From Trifolium pratense (lineage: Eukaryota; Streptophyta; Magnoliopsida; Fabales; Fabaceae), in the NCBI RefSeq assembly GCF_020283565.1, contig NC_060060.1, positions 20,894,001 through 20,958,000 on the forward strand: DNA of 64,000 bases, given 5' to 3'. Shown piece after piece: positions 44,720-57,900 of the stretch. Position numbers and translations under genes: made by a program. Numbering within the stretch: position 1 is the stretch's first letter; each line of letters opens with the position of its first letter. The notes beneath the pieces are model-generated. The model worked only from the letters and a program-made list of their open reading frames with translations, was not told the DNA's origin and searched no databases.

Positions 44720-47195
44720 ATGGTGATTGAAGGAGCAAGTGTAACGGCAATAATGGTTGTAGCTCAGTTCTTGGAAGTAGGTGGTGACACTCTAATGAAA
44801 TCAGCAACAAAAGATGGAATGAGTATTTATATTTTCATCTTTTACTCAAATCTTTTAGCTCTCTGTTTCCTTTTGCCAACCACCTTCTTCCACCATAGGA
44901 AAAGACCTCCTCCTCCAATTCCAACATCAATTTTCTTCAGAATTTTTCTTCTTAGTTTCCTCAAGTATGATAACAAGTTATAGCAACAAGTTGATTAACA
45001 TAGTACTACTTCTTGTCTTAATTATCAGAAAAAAATTGATTCCACAAAAATTGATGTATGTGGTTCAAAGCCTGAACCAGATGCTTTGAACCAGATACAT
45101 CAATTTTTGTTGTGTTTATTTATGGGTATGAATTTAGTAAATTTTATGTGCAGTTGTGCAGTGCAGATTTTAATGAATACTGGAATTGGATATAGCTCTC
45201 CCACTTTGTCATCTGCTATGGTTGATCTTGTTCCTGCTTTTACCTTCATACTTGCCTTAATTTCAAGGTTTGTTCTTTTTTGGATTTTTTTGTCAAGTAG
45301 TTAGAAATTCTATTTTCTATTTTAATGTAAGTAATTAAGTTGAGTGTTCGGGATTTGAACTCCGATCTCTTCATATATAATGCGATTTCTCTATCAACTG
45401 AGCTAAAGCTCACAAAAGTTATTCAACAATTTGGATTGGACTATATGCATTAATGTTTTATTAATATAATTTCCATTACTCTTCTTTACTCCTTGCAAAT
45501 ACAAGAAAAAACATTAATTTGAGTGAACACTATGATGTCCACTTTCAGGATGGAAATTCTAAATATGAAAAAGCGTAGCAGCCAGGCAAAAGTTATTGGT
45601 ACATTGGTCTCCATTGGAGGGGCATTAACTGTGACATTATATAAAGGGATACCTTTGATTAGTGATGCCTTTCGAAATATAGAAATGGGAGCAAGTGGAA
45701 ATTTCCTATCAGTGAAACAAAATTGGATACTTGGTGCTTTTCTTCTTGCAAATGCTAGCTTTTTCCTTTCAGTTTTATTTATCACAGAGGTAAACAAATC
45801 ATGATTTAAAATTGAAATTGTGGTTACATTACTTGTTGATGTGATGTGGTCGAGAGAGATGTCCGAGCTAGAACAACATCGATCAAGTGATGATGGAGGC
45901 AGTACCGGTAAACATTCTGACACTCAAGTCTTTAAGAGAGAGCAAATAGTGTAAGGTATTTTAGGATTAGAAATAATGTACCTTGTACTATAGTGGAGGT
46001 TTTTTTTATGGGCACCGGGGAGGAGCCCTTCGGATTTATGGATGATGCCGTTACGAACAGTGCCCATCAATGTTGGGATCTGGTAGTTATTGTGTACATT
46101 ACTAATTGTTGAGGCGTTATGAATCGGAGAGGATACAAGGTAGAAGTGAAGGTCTTGTTGGATTGAAACTTGCCCAATCCAGAAACACGTAAATATGGCA
46201 TATGGGTCTTTAACTATTAAGTACGGACATAAACACAAACACTTGACACGATATAGACACTGACACGTCGACATCGATAATAATTTGAGAAAATGACATA
46301 ATTCAGTGAAATAATAAGTGTTAGGGTCGTGTCGGTGGACACACCTAATTTAAGGAGTGTTCGTGCTTCATAAGTTTTTAATATGTACATTCGAGACATC
46401 AAAATTTTGATATAATATTCTACTCTAGCTTGTGATCTTGACTTTATACTATTAAAAAAAAAATCACAGTGCATAATACAACAATTTGGTAAAAATTATT
46501 TGTTTAATTTGCATTTTTGACCTATATACAGACATGGATTATCAATGAATATCCAGAAGAGCTAGTGGTAACAGCCATTTGTTGCAGCATGGTGGTAATC
46601 CTATCAGCCATTGTAGCTTTTATTAAAGAGGGAAATTCAAAAGTATGGATACTAAGACATAATAAGGAGTTGGTAGCTGTGTGTTTTTCAGTAAGTATAT
46701 ATAAATTATGTTGTGTTTGTTTAAGTTTCATAATTATAAGATAAGATGTAGTTATGTAAATTTAAGTTTTATTGTGGTTCATGATTTATAGGGATTTTTT
46801 GTGGTATCCATGAAGAGTGTTGTATACAAATGGACATTTCGTAAGAAAGGACCAATATATGTAGCTATGTTCAACCCTTTAAGAGTGGTCATTGCACTTG
46901 GCTTGGGGGTAATATTTTTGGGAGACAATCTTTATCTTGGAAGGTAAATAAAATACATTTAAAGGGCAAGAAATTTTTGAAAAATAATTTTAATGATGTA
47001 TTAATACAAGACTAACCTTTGTTTTTAAAATTTGGTATTATATTTTGTTGCAGCATGATTGGAGCTTTTATAATAGTGATTGGATTTTATGCTGTGATGT
47101 GGGCACAAGCTCAAGAGGAACATAGAGCAAGAGAAAATAATTTATTTCCATCTACCACAGACTCTTTGTTATCAATAAAAAGCATGGATTTCTAG
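44720..47195 (+). CDS. UMAMIT/WAT1-related EamA transporter copy C, 350 aa, six exons
   Basis: Exons 44720-44964, 45154-45267, 45549-45789, 46532-46690, 46792-46943, 47054-47195; 1053 nt, open, TAG at 47193-47195. This is the most compact copy. Two EamA repeats, with MKSATKDGMSIYIF, YSSPTLSSAMVDLVPAF, SQAKVIGTLVSIGGALTV and FIKEGNSKVWILRHNK, closest to copy B. The last exon 1 base is A instead of G (CTCAA|GTATGA), changing one codon but leaving a usable donor. Likely a membrane exporter of amino acids or similar small molecules. Intron 3 holds a less AT-rich insert, intron 2 a SINE. Confidence 0.9.
45289..45412 (-). mobile_element. SINE in intron 2 of copy C
   Basis: Minus strand: GTGAGCTTTAGCTCAGTTGATAGAG-type A box, GGAGTTCAAATCCCG B box, tail CTACTTGACA. 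Same family as 14819 and 41711. Confidence 0.65.
45800..46380. other. insert of unknown origin in intron 3 of copy C
   Basis: 45840-46200 is less AT-rich than any other intron part and includes an open stretch (WSREMSELEQHRSSDDGG in the + frame) ended by a stop at about 45952. 46215-46380 has weak inverted ends (AAGTACGGACA / TGTTCGTGCTT) of MITE style. I do not recognise the first part. Confidence 0.4.
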
Positions 47196-47950
47196 GAAGA
47201 TGAATTCTTCGGTACATACCGAAATATTTGTTGAGGTGAACATTTCTCCGATACACATTGTGTGTTAGTATTTTGTCAGATACCAACGCATGTTTGCCAC
47301 TTAGACACGTCTAATTCGAGATGTATACATAGTTCATAGCTAGTGTAACTCTGCTTTGATTGCAGGGTCTTTTGATACAAAATCTTTATGCAACCAATAT
47401 CTTGGAAATTTATAATTGTAATTCAAATTCCTTGGCTACTATTGTTCATATTATTTGGTAAACTTCGGTTTAATTTAGTGATTGTTGTATCCGGTCAACA
47501 CAACTAATAGTTGTTGTATTGTGAGGGTTCGTATAGAGATAGTCCTAACCATGGTTCTTGTAAGGGATTTTAAGGGGGAAGAGGCAAGGCATGAGGAGTA
47601 CTCTCCCACTCTTCATCTTCGCGACTAAAGCATATCTGATTTATTAGAGGGATGATAAAAAGGGTCAATCCTTCCCCCACAACCCGCCCTGCCATTAACC
47701 CGTAAAAAATGGGGCGAAACGAGCCAACTAGATGTTGAGGGTTAATTAATTTTTTTTTAAACCTTTACGAACGGGATTATGTTTCCATATTATCTTAATT
47801 TAATTTACTTTTACTGTCAGCATTCGTGATTGAAATTACAGATAAAGACAAACAAAGTGACCATGTTCATAACATTTTCTTTTGTATATAACAATAACAA
47901 TAGAATAAATTGTGGTAGAATTTAGAGTTATGAATGGGGAAGATTCCAAG
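47196..47950. other. 3' flank of copy C, no supported gene
   Basis: Spacer with no recognisable feature; 47280-47700 resembles the 3' flank of copy B (TGTTGTATCCGGTCAACACA near 47485 compared with the region near 41260). Confidence 0.4.
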
Positions 47951-48176
47951 TGTTAAGAAGTCCCACATCGGTTGAGAGATGACCTGATTAAGTGTTTATA
48001 AACTAGAGGTAATCCTCACCTTACAAGCCGGTTTTGTAAGGATGAGTTAGACCCAATACTCATTTCTAAAATGGTATCAGAGTCCGATATCGGGCCACCT
48101 ACCATTTATATCCGCGTACCTTACCTTACAAGCCGGTTTTATAAGGATGAGTTAGGCCCAATACTCATTTCTAAGA
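47951..48176 (+). mobile_element. TRIM fragment, LTR plus PBS plus partial second LTR
   Basis: An LTR-like part starts TGTTAAGAAGTCCCACATCGG and includes CTTACAAGCCGGTTTTGTAAG and GATGAGTTAGACCCAATACTCA. A PBS TGGTATCAGAGTCC at 48072 follows. From 48118 a second copy of the LTR 3' half begins. The internal domain is almost absent, so this is a collapsed TRIM. A small open frame across it is not a gene. Confidence 0.65.
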
Positions 48177-48845
48177 CCAAGGAGAAGGTTGAGAGAGGGA
48201 ATGAAAACATGGAGAAATGGTTAAAAGTTCTTCCCCGATACGAAACAAGACATAATTTATATGAATAATACTAATAATATATATAACCGTTAATATAACT
48301 CAGATGGTAAAAAAATTGCAAAGATACTTAATACTATATTGAAGCGTAGATTTGAGTTTACAATTTCTCACAAATTTTTGTAGTTTGTGATTTTTTTTTG
48401 CAAGACTTTAAAACGAAAAATAATAATACTAACAGTTAGAAAGGTAATGCTAATTAACAGTGTCACTTGCTAAGGAAGAAAAAAAAAAGAGTTTTGTGAG
48501 TATCTAATAGGGTATTTACTTTCAAAGTTAGCAACTTAGCTTTAATTTTATGTTTCATTTCATTTTTAGTCCTCTATTTTATCATGTTCACAAAAATGTT
48601 TTCCTTTTAAAATTGAACTTTTGTACCAAGAAAAACAAGTAAACATAGTAGTATAAATAATGTCGTTATATATTGTGTATTTTAATTTTATAGCATTTGA
48701 TATGTTCTCACCCCTGGTAAAAATTTCTAGATCTGTCTTTGTGTGCGACACATACGCCCGTACATATAAGATTCAAATACAAGAATATTAGTTTATAAGT
48801 TAATGTAAATTTCACTTTACAAACTAATTTTGTAAATTTGAGTTA
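48177..48845. other. intergenic, no supported gene
   Basis: AT-rich; a SINE-like TATAACTCAGATGGTAAA at about 48294 is too decayed to assign. Confidence 0.4.
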
Positions 48846-48853
48846 GATTCAAT

Positions 48854-49014
48854 TAGGGATGACAATTTGACCCATATCCAAAGGGTATCCGTAAAAATTA
48901 CCCACAACGGGTAGTGTAAAAACCCGTATTTTGGGTACGGGTATGGATATGAGTAATTACCCGCAAAAATAAACGGGTACGGGTACCTTAATACATATCC
49001 CGCCCCATACCCAC

Positions 49015-49077
<63 letters not shown>

Positions 49078-49708
49078 TTATTTTATTTATATTATTATAT
49101 AATAATATATGTAAGGATCAAACTTATGTACAGTTCCATATACACAGTTCTTACTATGCTAGATACATGGGGAAGCTATTTTTATTTAAAAACAATTTTC
49201 TTTTTCTTTTTTTAATTAAAAAATATAAATAACTACATTTTTGTGAGAGAAACAGAAAAAATTGCATCTAAAGAAATGCATATAAGTTTTATCCTATATG
49301 TAAGTCAATTTAAAACAATATAACACTATTAAATTATTACATATTTTTAGTAAAAATATTTATTTATAACAAAATTATACAAAATAATGTGAATATTTAA
49401 CATAATACGAACTTTAACATAAAATTGGTAATAATTTTATTTATAATTTTCATTAGTCAATATTAAAATCTTTGAAAATTATTAATTCCGTTAAAATGAT
49501 ATGATAATTTATAATTGAACAATTTTTTTTTAGTAAAAATGCAGGTAACGAGTACGAGTATGGGTATTTAGGTACTCATAGGGTATGGGATGGGGGCAAA
49601 AGTTGTTACCTACGCGGGTATGAGATAAGTACATATATTTTTTCAATCTGCGAATATGTGGATGAGTACTATAATACCATACCCATACCATATCCATTGT
49701 CATCCCCA
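48854..49708. mobile_element. hAT non-autonomous element, 855 bp, 8-bp TSD
   Basis: Ends TAGGGATGACAAT and ATTGTCATCCCCA are inverted. Exact 8-bp TSD GATTCAAT at 48846-48853 and 49709-49716. Both arms carry repeated GGGTACGGGTA / TACCCATACCC strings. The centre has a (TA)n run at 49017-49073. Noncoding. Confidence 0.88.
49017..49073. repeat. (TA)n microsatellite inside the hAT element
   Basis: About 28 TA units. Confidence 0.95.
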
Positions 49709-50104
49709 GATTCAATCTAAATTATAAGACTTTCAAATAAACTTTATATGTAAATCACTAAAATTATGTGGAACTGGCTGGGTTAACATACTTCTTTCTA
49801 ATGACTTTTTCTAGTACAAAATTTGATTGAAATTAACTAGATGGTTGCGACTTTAAAGTTGATATTTTTATTTTAAATGAAGTTAAAAATTATATTAAAA
49901 TATAAACCGTTGAATTTTGATCTAACGATTGCGATATAAGGAATGTTTGAACACGGCAAATTTGTAAAATCGGAGAATCTGATTTGACGGAATTGTCTTG
50001 TCTACCGAGAGAAATGAAGAAAATAATGGCTTAATTATAAAGCAGAACCTTTCCGTGAAAAGGACATTGCAAAAAAAACACTAAAATATTAATTAAATTA
50101 AGGA

Positions 50105-50276
50105 GAATGTTAACATGTGCATATATGACACATGTTAAGCTAGTAAAAATAGAAATTATGTCTTAGAATTTGTGTATTTTAACTTTTCAAGCATTAAATA
50201 TCTTGTATCATTAAATGTTAAATTTTTATATTAAGATACTTTATCATGTGCCCTATATGTACATGTTAACAATACC
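50105..50276. mobile_element. small MITE (TTAACATGTGC family)
   Basis: Inverted ends AATGTTAACATGTGC and GTACATGTTAACAAT. Interior similar to 6151-6318. Confidence 0.55.
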
Positions 50277-50889
50277 CTTAAATTAAAATGGATATAACCT
50301 TGTTGATATAATTGGGTTCCGGTTTTCGCTTATTTTTTACAGCACAATGTTTCCTGAATTTTATTTCACATAGACATTTTTTTCACCACCATTAACTGAT
50401 ATACTTAATGGTTTAATCTGGTTTGAGCGTTAATTTTGTCATCAAGTAGTTTCAGCCACTTTTCGATCGCAATTACAGTGTATTGAATCATGGATCTCCC
50501 AACTAAGTTCAATGTCAATTACCACTAAACCAACTAACTATATATTGATATTTCACATTAGACATTTTGTTCAAATATTGTATTTAGAGTTAGAAAGTAA
50601 AATTGTTCAAAAAAAAAAAAATAGAAAGTGAAAAGAGAAGGACAAAGTAAGATACGCTTATAAGAATCGAATGCAGCAACAATTCTAGTATATTAGTAAC
50701 TAGCCAAAAAAAAAATTATAGTGTATTAAGTTAAGACCAAATTTAGACCATAATCGGTTCATCAAAATTATCTTAACTAGTGGCCAGACAGGTCCGTGCC
50801 GTCTATGTGGTCCGATTGTATGAAAATAAAAACATAAATGGTTAGATGAAAACAAAAAAAAATATAGAAGTTATTTTATTTTTTGTTTG

Positions 50890-50995
50890 CGATTTCTCTC
50901 TCTAACTCTCTCCCTCTCCCTCTCCCTTTCTTTTCCCCTCTCTATCTATCTTTGCTTCTCTCTCTCCCCGCTCTCCCCCTTCTACATTTCTTTCT
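50890..50995. repeat. CT-rich low-complexity tract
   Basis: Long pyrimidine run of TCTC and CCCTCT units. Confidence 0.8.
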
Positions 50996-51981
50996 TTTAA
51001 AAATTTCAGTCAATTAGCCTACTGATTTTGCAAATTTTAACCAATTATCCCTTGTGACGTGTGTCCTGATCAATTATAAGGTTTCTTATCCCATGTGACG
51101 TGACACCACATATGCAATTAATTGTCTGTCATCACAACAGACAGAATAAACATATAACAGGAGGTATTTGATAGACGTCTTACAAATTCAGGGATATATT
51201 TGACAATTTTTAAATTTTAGAAAATATTTGATGAATTGTAAAATTTCATGGGAGCATTTGACATTTCACTTTTTTTTAAATTACTCGTTCCTTCTCATAA
51301 AATATATTTTATTATATGTAATATTTCTCTATCACTTGTGATTATCAATGAAGCTTTTAAGTTTTATCAATGAAGCTTTTATTTATTATTCTTTGCATTA
51401 TTCGTAATATTTCTCTATCAATTGTGAATATCAATGAAGCTTTTATTATTATTCTTTGCTTTATTTATTTTTTTATTTTAAATTTTCTAACTACTCCAAT
51501 ATAACTTCACTATCTATAACTACTACGCAATTAAAAAAACCACAACAACTAAAAGTGCGTTTGATTTGCTAAAAAACAGGAGATTGGACTGAACAGTTTT
51601 TATTGTACTCTGTTTGATTTGAAACTGGGACTTGACAAATTAGGCAGCAAGGGACAAGACAAAAACAAGATTTTTTGTCCTCACTAAACCACATGATAAC
51701 TTTTTGTCCACGCTACGACTATAAAAAATTCGAAAATACCCATTTTATTTTGGAATATAAAAATATTATCACCTTATATCTCTCCGATACAGTTTTCTTC
51801 GGTACAGTTTAAGACTTTTGAATGTAGAGAATCCAAACCCATTTATTTTACTATGCTAGCATTTATGGATAAGACATTCAATCAAATTATTAAATTAAAT
51901 TAAGCTGCATAAATATAAAGTCAGAGTTAGAAGTAAGAACAAGAAAATTGGAGGAAAAAGACAAACAGAGAGAGAAAAAAA

Positions 51982-54900
51982 ATGGTGAGTGAAGGAGCAA
52001 GTGTAACAACAGCAATGGTTGCAGTTCAATTCTTAGAAGTAGGTGGTGACACTCTAATGAAATCAGCCACAAAAGATGGAATGAGTATTTATATCTTCGT
52101 TTTTTACTCAAACCTTTTTGCTCTTTTTTTTCTTCTACCATCAACCCTTTTCTACCACAGAGAAAGAGCTCCTCCACCAATTTCAATATCAATTTTCTTC
52201 AGAATTTTTCTTCTTAGTTGTTTCAGGTATCAACAAAACTATAATCATCAATTTAATATAATATATATTATAGCATCTTATTATAAGGAATCTTAATTTA
52301 TGCAGAACTACAGTGCAAACTTTGATGTATACTGGAATTGGATATAGTTCTCCCACGTTGTCTTCTGCTATGGTTGATCTTGTTCCTGCTTTTACCTTCA
52401 TACTTGCTCTAATTTCAAGGTTTGTTTTATGTTCTTTATTTATTTTATTTATTTTTTTGAAATTTTGAGATTTAGCAATCACTTGCATCATAAGTCATCA
52501 GCAATAAATATATATATTTTTACTGAACAATTACTGAACCATAAATATATTTTATTCACTCTATTATGTGAGACATGTGATCTATTTAATTTATCTTATA
52601 TAATATTTGTAATATTATAAAATCCACTTTTGTACAATGAAAAAGCAAAAAGGTACGCAAAAAAAAAGTTTTCACACTTATTAAGAAACTCTAAATTTTA
52701 TCAAAACAAATAATTGAGTTTCCCGTATTACCCTTGTTATAATTACTTCTTGTTAATGGAAAAAATTAGTTTTTTGAATGATGAAAGCTAAAAAGTCATA
52801 TTGAAAGAAGCTAACTACCCAAAAGTTTATTGGGAAACTAAACAATAGTGAATTATGACTAAGGGTAATTTTGTAACTTTAGTATTAAAAAGTTGTTTTT
52901 TGCTTATATTTTGGGACATCAAAAAGAGGTTTTTTTTACTTATATTACGAGACGGAGGGAGTACAAGTTTAGAAAGAAACAGAACAAGGAAAGCAACAAG
53001 AAACAGAACACAACATAACCAAATACCAAATACCTTTTTTTGATCAGAAATGATATATAAACATAATTTTTAGACACAAATCAAATAAATATACACTTTT
53101 CCATTTTTAAAATAATATATTGTTTTTTATAGATTTGCGTGCACATTCATTCTCTTTTGTATTTATACGATGTCAAATACGTGTTCACCAAATTTGTGTT
53201 TAAATAACACAACTCTTTTTTGATTGGTACTAAGTGATAGAGTTAAATGCTCGATATATGGTTAGGGTGTATTTGGTTTTAATAAGACATATAATCGTTT
53301 ATTCGTTAAATGCTCGATATACCCAAAGACTTGGTATGGCTTATAGAAATGGTTAGGGTGTATTTGGTGCTACATGATGAATGTAGTCTTTGCATATTTC
53401 GAGCATTTAATGAATAAACGATGATTTGTCTTATTAAAATCACATCGTCCCTAGTAATATTCATGCCACTAAGTAGGTTTTTTTAGTTGTAATCCGATAT
53501 TGAATTAATTTTCATACAAAATTTCTCTACCTTAAGTGGAATGATATTATGTTAAACCAATGTATTGAACTGCTCCAATCGCTTATTTGCTTCCCTCATC
53601 AAGCTCTTATAAGTTATAAGCCAATCTTATCTTATTGAAAATAAATCACCGAAATTTCCTCCTTCGAAACCAATCTATCTCTTAGGCTCTGTTTGGTAAT
53701 ACAAATAAGCTAGCTTATAGCTTATTATATGAGCTTATAAGCTTGTTTCAAAAAATTAGAGGTGTTTGGTAACAAGCTTTTTGTACTAGCTTATAGCTTT
53801 TTTTCAGATGCTATTTCAAGTAGCATTTGAGCTTATAGCTTATAGCTTTTTACACTTTATTCCATTTTTACCGTTTAATTTAATAACTACCCACTCTAAA
53901 AAATAAATTGCCCACTATCAATTATGTAATTTTATATTTAATAACCATTTTAAAAGCTAATTTTACCAAACACTTTAATTTCAATAAGCTAGCTTTTCAG
54001 CTATCAGCTATAAGCTAGCTTTTCAGCTATCAGCTAGCTTATCAGCTATCAGCTAGCTTATAGCTTATTTTTACCAAACAGGCCCTTAGTCTCTCGACAA
54101 ACCTCTCCGTCAATCTCGGATAGTATTTGGCATAATCGTTTCTACTTCCCATTGAAACAGCGTTCTTCTCCACCTTAACTCTCACTCCAACCTTCCATCT
54201 AACGGACCTTCAATAGAAGATTCATTTAGCAAGTTTATGGGTATTAAAGAAGTGGTTATATTCTACCAAAAAAAAAAAAGAAGTGGTTATATATTCTTCT
54301 ACTTTGTAATTTTTCTTTCTATGTAATTTTTTTAGTGGGGGTTCTCTAATAATGTTAGGTTCTCTAAATTTTATATCCTCTTTCCCCATGTGATATTTTT
54401 TTAATTGGTGAAGGTTTTCTAAGCAAATTGTTGTAGCTAGGGGTGTGCATGGTTTGGAAACCACACCACACCTAATTGATGGTTTTGGTTCTCAACCAAA
54501 ATCATTTCAATAACAAACCGGTTATTTTTTAAAACTAATTTGGATTTGGTTATTAACCGGATCGAACCAATTTATAACCGGTTTGTAATAAAATTTAAGT
54601 TATTCACATGATCCAATTTTAAATAGGTTTTTTACTTAAACTAATTTTTTTTATTAGTTGATTAAAAAAAATAGATTTATTAATTATTTTAAAAACATAA
54701 TTTTTCATTAATTTTATGATTGAATTGGTTTATAATCAACCCACAAAATATTTTTTTTAAACCCAAATTATTTTTTACTTAGCCGAAAACTTATTTTTTA
54801 TACTGTTTTAAAAATAATTTTTATTATTTAAAAAAAGAGTAATTTTTAAAATTAAAAAATCTGATTTTTAAATACAAAAAAAAAATTAATAAATAGGAAA

Positions 54901-57900
54901 AAAATTAAAATACTAAATTTTTGAAAAACTAAAAACATTAAAAACTGATTTTTTAATTATTTTAAAAAAAACTGAATTTTTTAATTATTTTTAAAAATTA
55001 AAAACATTAAAAACTGATTTTTTTTAATTATTTTTAAAATAATTATTAAAAATCTGATTTTTAAAATAAAATAATATTAAAATAGTACGGGGGGTTGGTG
55101 GTGGCCGGCCGCCGGAGCACCACCGCCGGCCACTGGAGCACCACCACCGGCTGCCGTGAAAGTCACCGGAGGTCCGCCGGAAACCACCGGTCCTCCACCC
55201 CTCTTTTAATTAATTATTTTATTATATAATAAAGAATTTTAAAAAATTGAAGATTGGGCCTGAATTAGCTATTGGGCCTAAATTTTCAAACCAATTCCAA
55301 ACCAAATTACAAAATGTGGTCATGGTTTATAATTGGTGTTTTTTTATTGGAGTGGTGTGGTTTTTTTTTTAAAATGGATTTTGCAAACTAAAATTGGATA
55401 TGGATTGGTTAGTAATTTGGTTAAGGATAACCAAATTTTTTGCACACCCCTAGTTGTAGCAAGGAGTTAAGTGTTACGGTGGAGTTTGATTACTTTATAA
55501 ATGAGAGACCTATAAATTTGATGTCTTAAGGTTTTGGACAGATGTGTAGTTGTTCTTAAGCCCAATGTCGATGATCTCCCTAATTGCCCCTCATGACCCA
55601 ACAATGATATTAGAGCCGATAATTCGACGAAGGGTTTGACCGAATCCTTGTATCGAAAGTCTTCTTGACAAAGGTGGACAGACGGCGTGTCTCGTTGAGT
55701 ACAACGTCAACGGCTATGTAAATGTATGGATAAAAAGTATAACCTTCTGTTTAAGGGAGGGACAAAATGAATTAAATGACTCACACTTGACGGGAGATTA
55801 TTGTGGCAAGTGTGAAGTGTGTTAAGTCTCACATTGTTTAGAAAAGTGGAGGTTACTTTATAAGTGAGTGCTCTCCTATAAACCTTGAGCCTTAAATTTT
55901 TGAGTAAAAAAAGTGTCCAACTCACTTATATATTTACTCTTAAATCCAATATAGATGATCTCTCCGGCTGCACCAACACAAATATGGTGTGTTATAGTCC
56001 CTTTTTTCTATCTATTAATATTTTAGTTGTGTGATATTATCTTATTATTGTGGTACGATGGTATCCAACAAGTGTGAGCTATTGCTTCATGTTCTCTACT
56101 TGGTTGCAAGAAATTAGTAAATTGTCGGATTCATAAGAAATCTTTTACAACATAAAATAATTATTCGTGTTGCTAGAGATATAGTGTGGTGGACTATAAC
56201 AACATGTGACACAACGTCGTAAATATTTGAGTTTCTTAACTATTTATTTTTGAATTTGATTCTTTGAATTGGTAAAAATAATTTATTGGAAGAGAACAAT
56301 TCCTTAAATAAATAAATAAATAGTGTGGTGGGTGGAAAAATAAATGTCTATTAAAGTTATGGTACAAATTAATTGATATTAATTTGTATTGATATTAATT
56401 TGTGTGTATAAGTGATCCACCTATCATTCTTGAAAAGTTTTATCTTGTGGTGTTTATGAACTATGCTCAGTATTCCAATAGAGTACAATAACTACTCACG
56501 TTGACATATAATGTTCATATGGAAAATTATTTGGTGTAAAATAATGGCATCAAAATTTGACATTGAGAAAGACAATAGTAGCATCAAAATTATTTCGAGG
56601 CTAAAATATCTCTACATAAAAAATTATGTCAAAAATAGAAAAACAATTTAAAAAGTGTATTATTAATTAAAAATAAAATAAAGCAAATTAAATAATTTGG
56701 ATTTAATAAGTTTCATTAATATAATTTTCAATACTCTTCTTTAATACTTTCAAATACAAGAAGGAAAAAAAAAATTGGTATGAACAATGTGATCTCCACT
56801 TTCAGGATGGAAAATCTAAATTTGAAACAACATAGCAGTCAGGCAAAAGTTATTGGTACATTAGTCTCCATTGGAGGGGCCTTAATTGTGACATTATACA
56901 AAGGGATACCATTGATTAGTGATTCCTTTCAAAATATAGAAATGGGAGCAATTGGAATTTACCTTTCAGTCAAATCAGATTGGATAATTGGTGCTTTCCT
57001 TCTTGCAACTGCTAGCTTTTGCCTTTCTGTTTTATTTATTATCCAGGTAAACAAACTATTTATATATATGTATGATTTTTTTTTTGTACAATATTTTCTT
57101 TGTACACAATTGCTGCCATTGAAAAGGTCTTAGAACGATGTCTCTGCAACAATATCACAACCACAATTTTAGTGACATTTGCAACATCGTCTAAAATTTT
57201 CCTCAATGTAAAGGATCGTAACATAAAAGCGACCGTAATTTAGAATGTCTACATTGTAACCATGATTTGCTCTCTAATTTGAGAATTTATTTAATTTTAT
57301 TTTTTGACCTATACACAGACTTGGATTGTAAAGGATTATCCAGAAGAGCTAGTGGTAACAACCATTTGTTGCTGTTTGGTGGTAATCCTATCTGCTATTG
57401 TAGCTCTCATTGCAGAGGGAAATTCAAATGTTTGGATTCTAAGACCTGATAAAAAGTTGCTATCTATGTGTTTCTCAGTAAGTATAAACATTATTGTTGC
57501 TAAGAAATTTTAAAAGTGTTAAAAAAATTTAAGTATTTAATATTATGTTTTAGAAAAGATAAAACTTGCATGGATTGTAGACGAATTGACAATCACTATA
57601 AAAAAAACTCACACAAAACCTAACAATATTAATATTTGTCAGTTGAGTTAGATCTTACAGATTACTTTAAAAAAAAATTTATATGAAAATTAATATTAAC
57701 TTAAAATTATTTATTTTTCAGTTAGACTCATGCTAACATATGCCCTAAAGACATATGTTAAAATATTTAAACAAAATTATTTTGCATTAAATAATAAAAT
57801 ATTAATTTATAAAAAGTTGAATGTTGTTAGCATTTTCCTTTCAATTATTATTTAAGCAATATAGACATTTAATTTTGTGGGCTATTCTTATAGGCAATTT

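Larger units (their letters stand above)
49717..51981. other. 5' flank of copy D, no supported gene
   Basis: Includes a small MITE (50105-50276), a pyrimidine-rich tract (about 50890-50995) and a tandem repeat with TATCAATGAAGCTTTTA at about 51330-51460. The promoter of copy D should be in its last few hundred bases; no shared block with B and C is seen. Confidence 0.45.
54429..55978 (+). mobile_element. TRIM retrotransposon split by a hAT element
   Basis: The left LTR starts TGTTGTAGC at 54429, is interrupted by the hAT element, resumes at 55461 and ends ACCCAACA at 55603. A PBS-like ATATTAGAGCC follows. A polypurine-like GACGGGAGAT precedes the right LTR 55799-55978 (TATTGTGGCAAG...CCAACA). 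Exact 5-bp TSD CAAAT at 54424-54428 and 55979-55983. Without the hAT it is about 0.53 kb, normal for TRIM. Related to 15192-15648. Confidence 0.82.

Noticed and set aside
45486..45923. 145-aa minus-strand open frame
   Set aside because: Antisense to exon 3 of copy C and its intron.
48071..48268. 65-aa plus-strand open frame
   Set aside because: Runs through the TRIM PBS and LTR copy.
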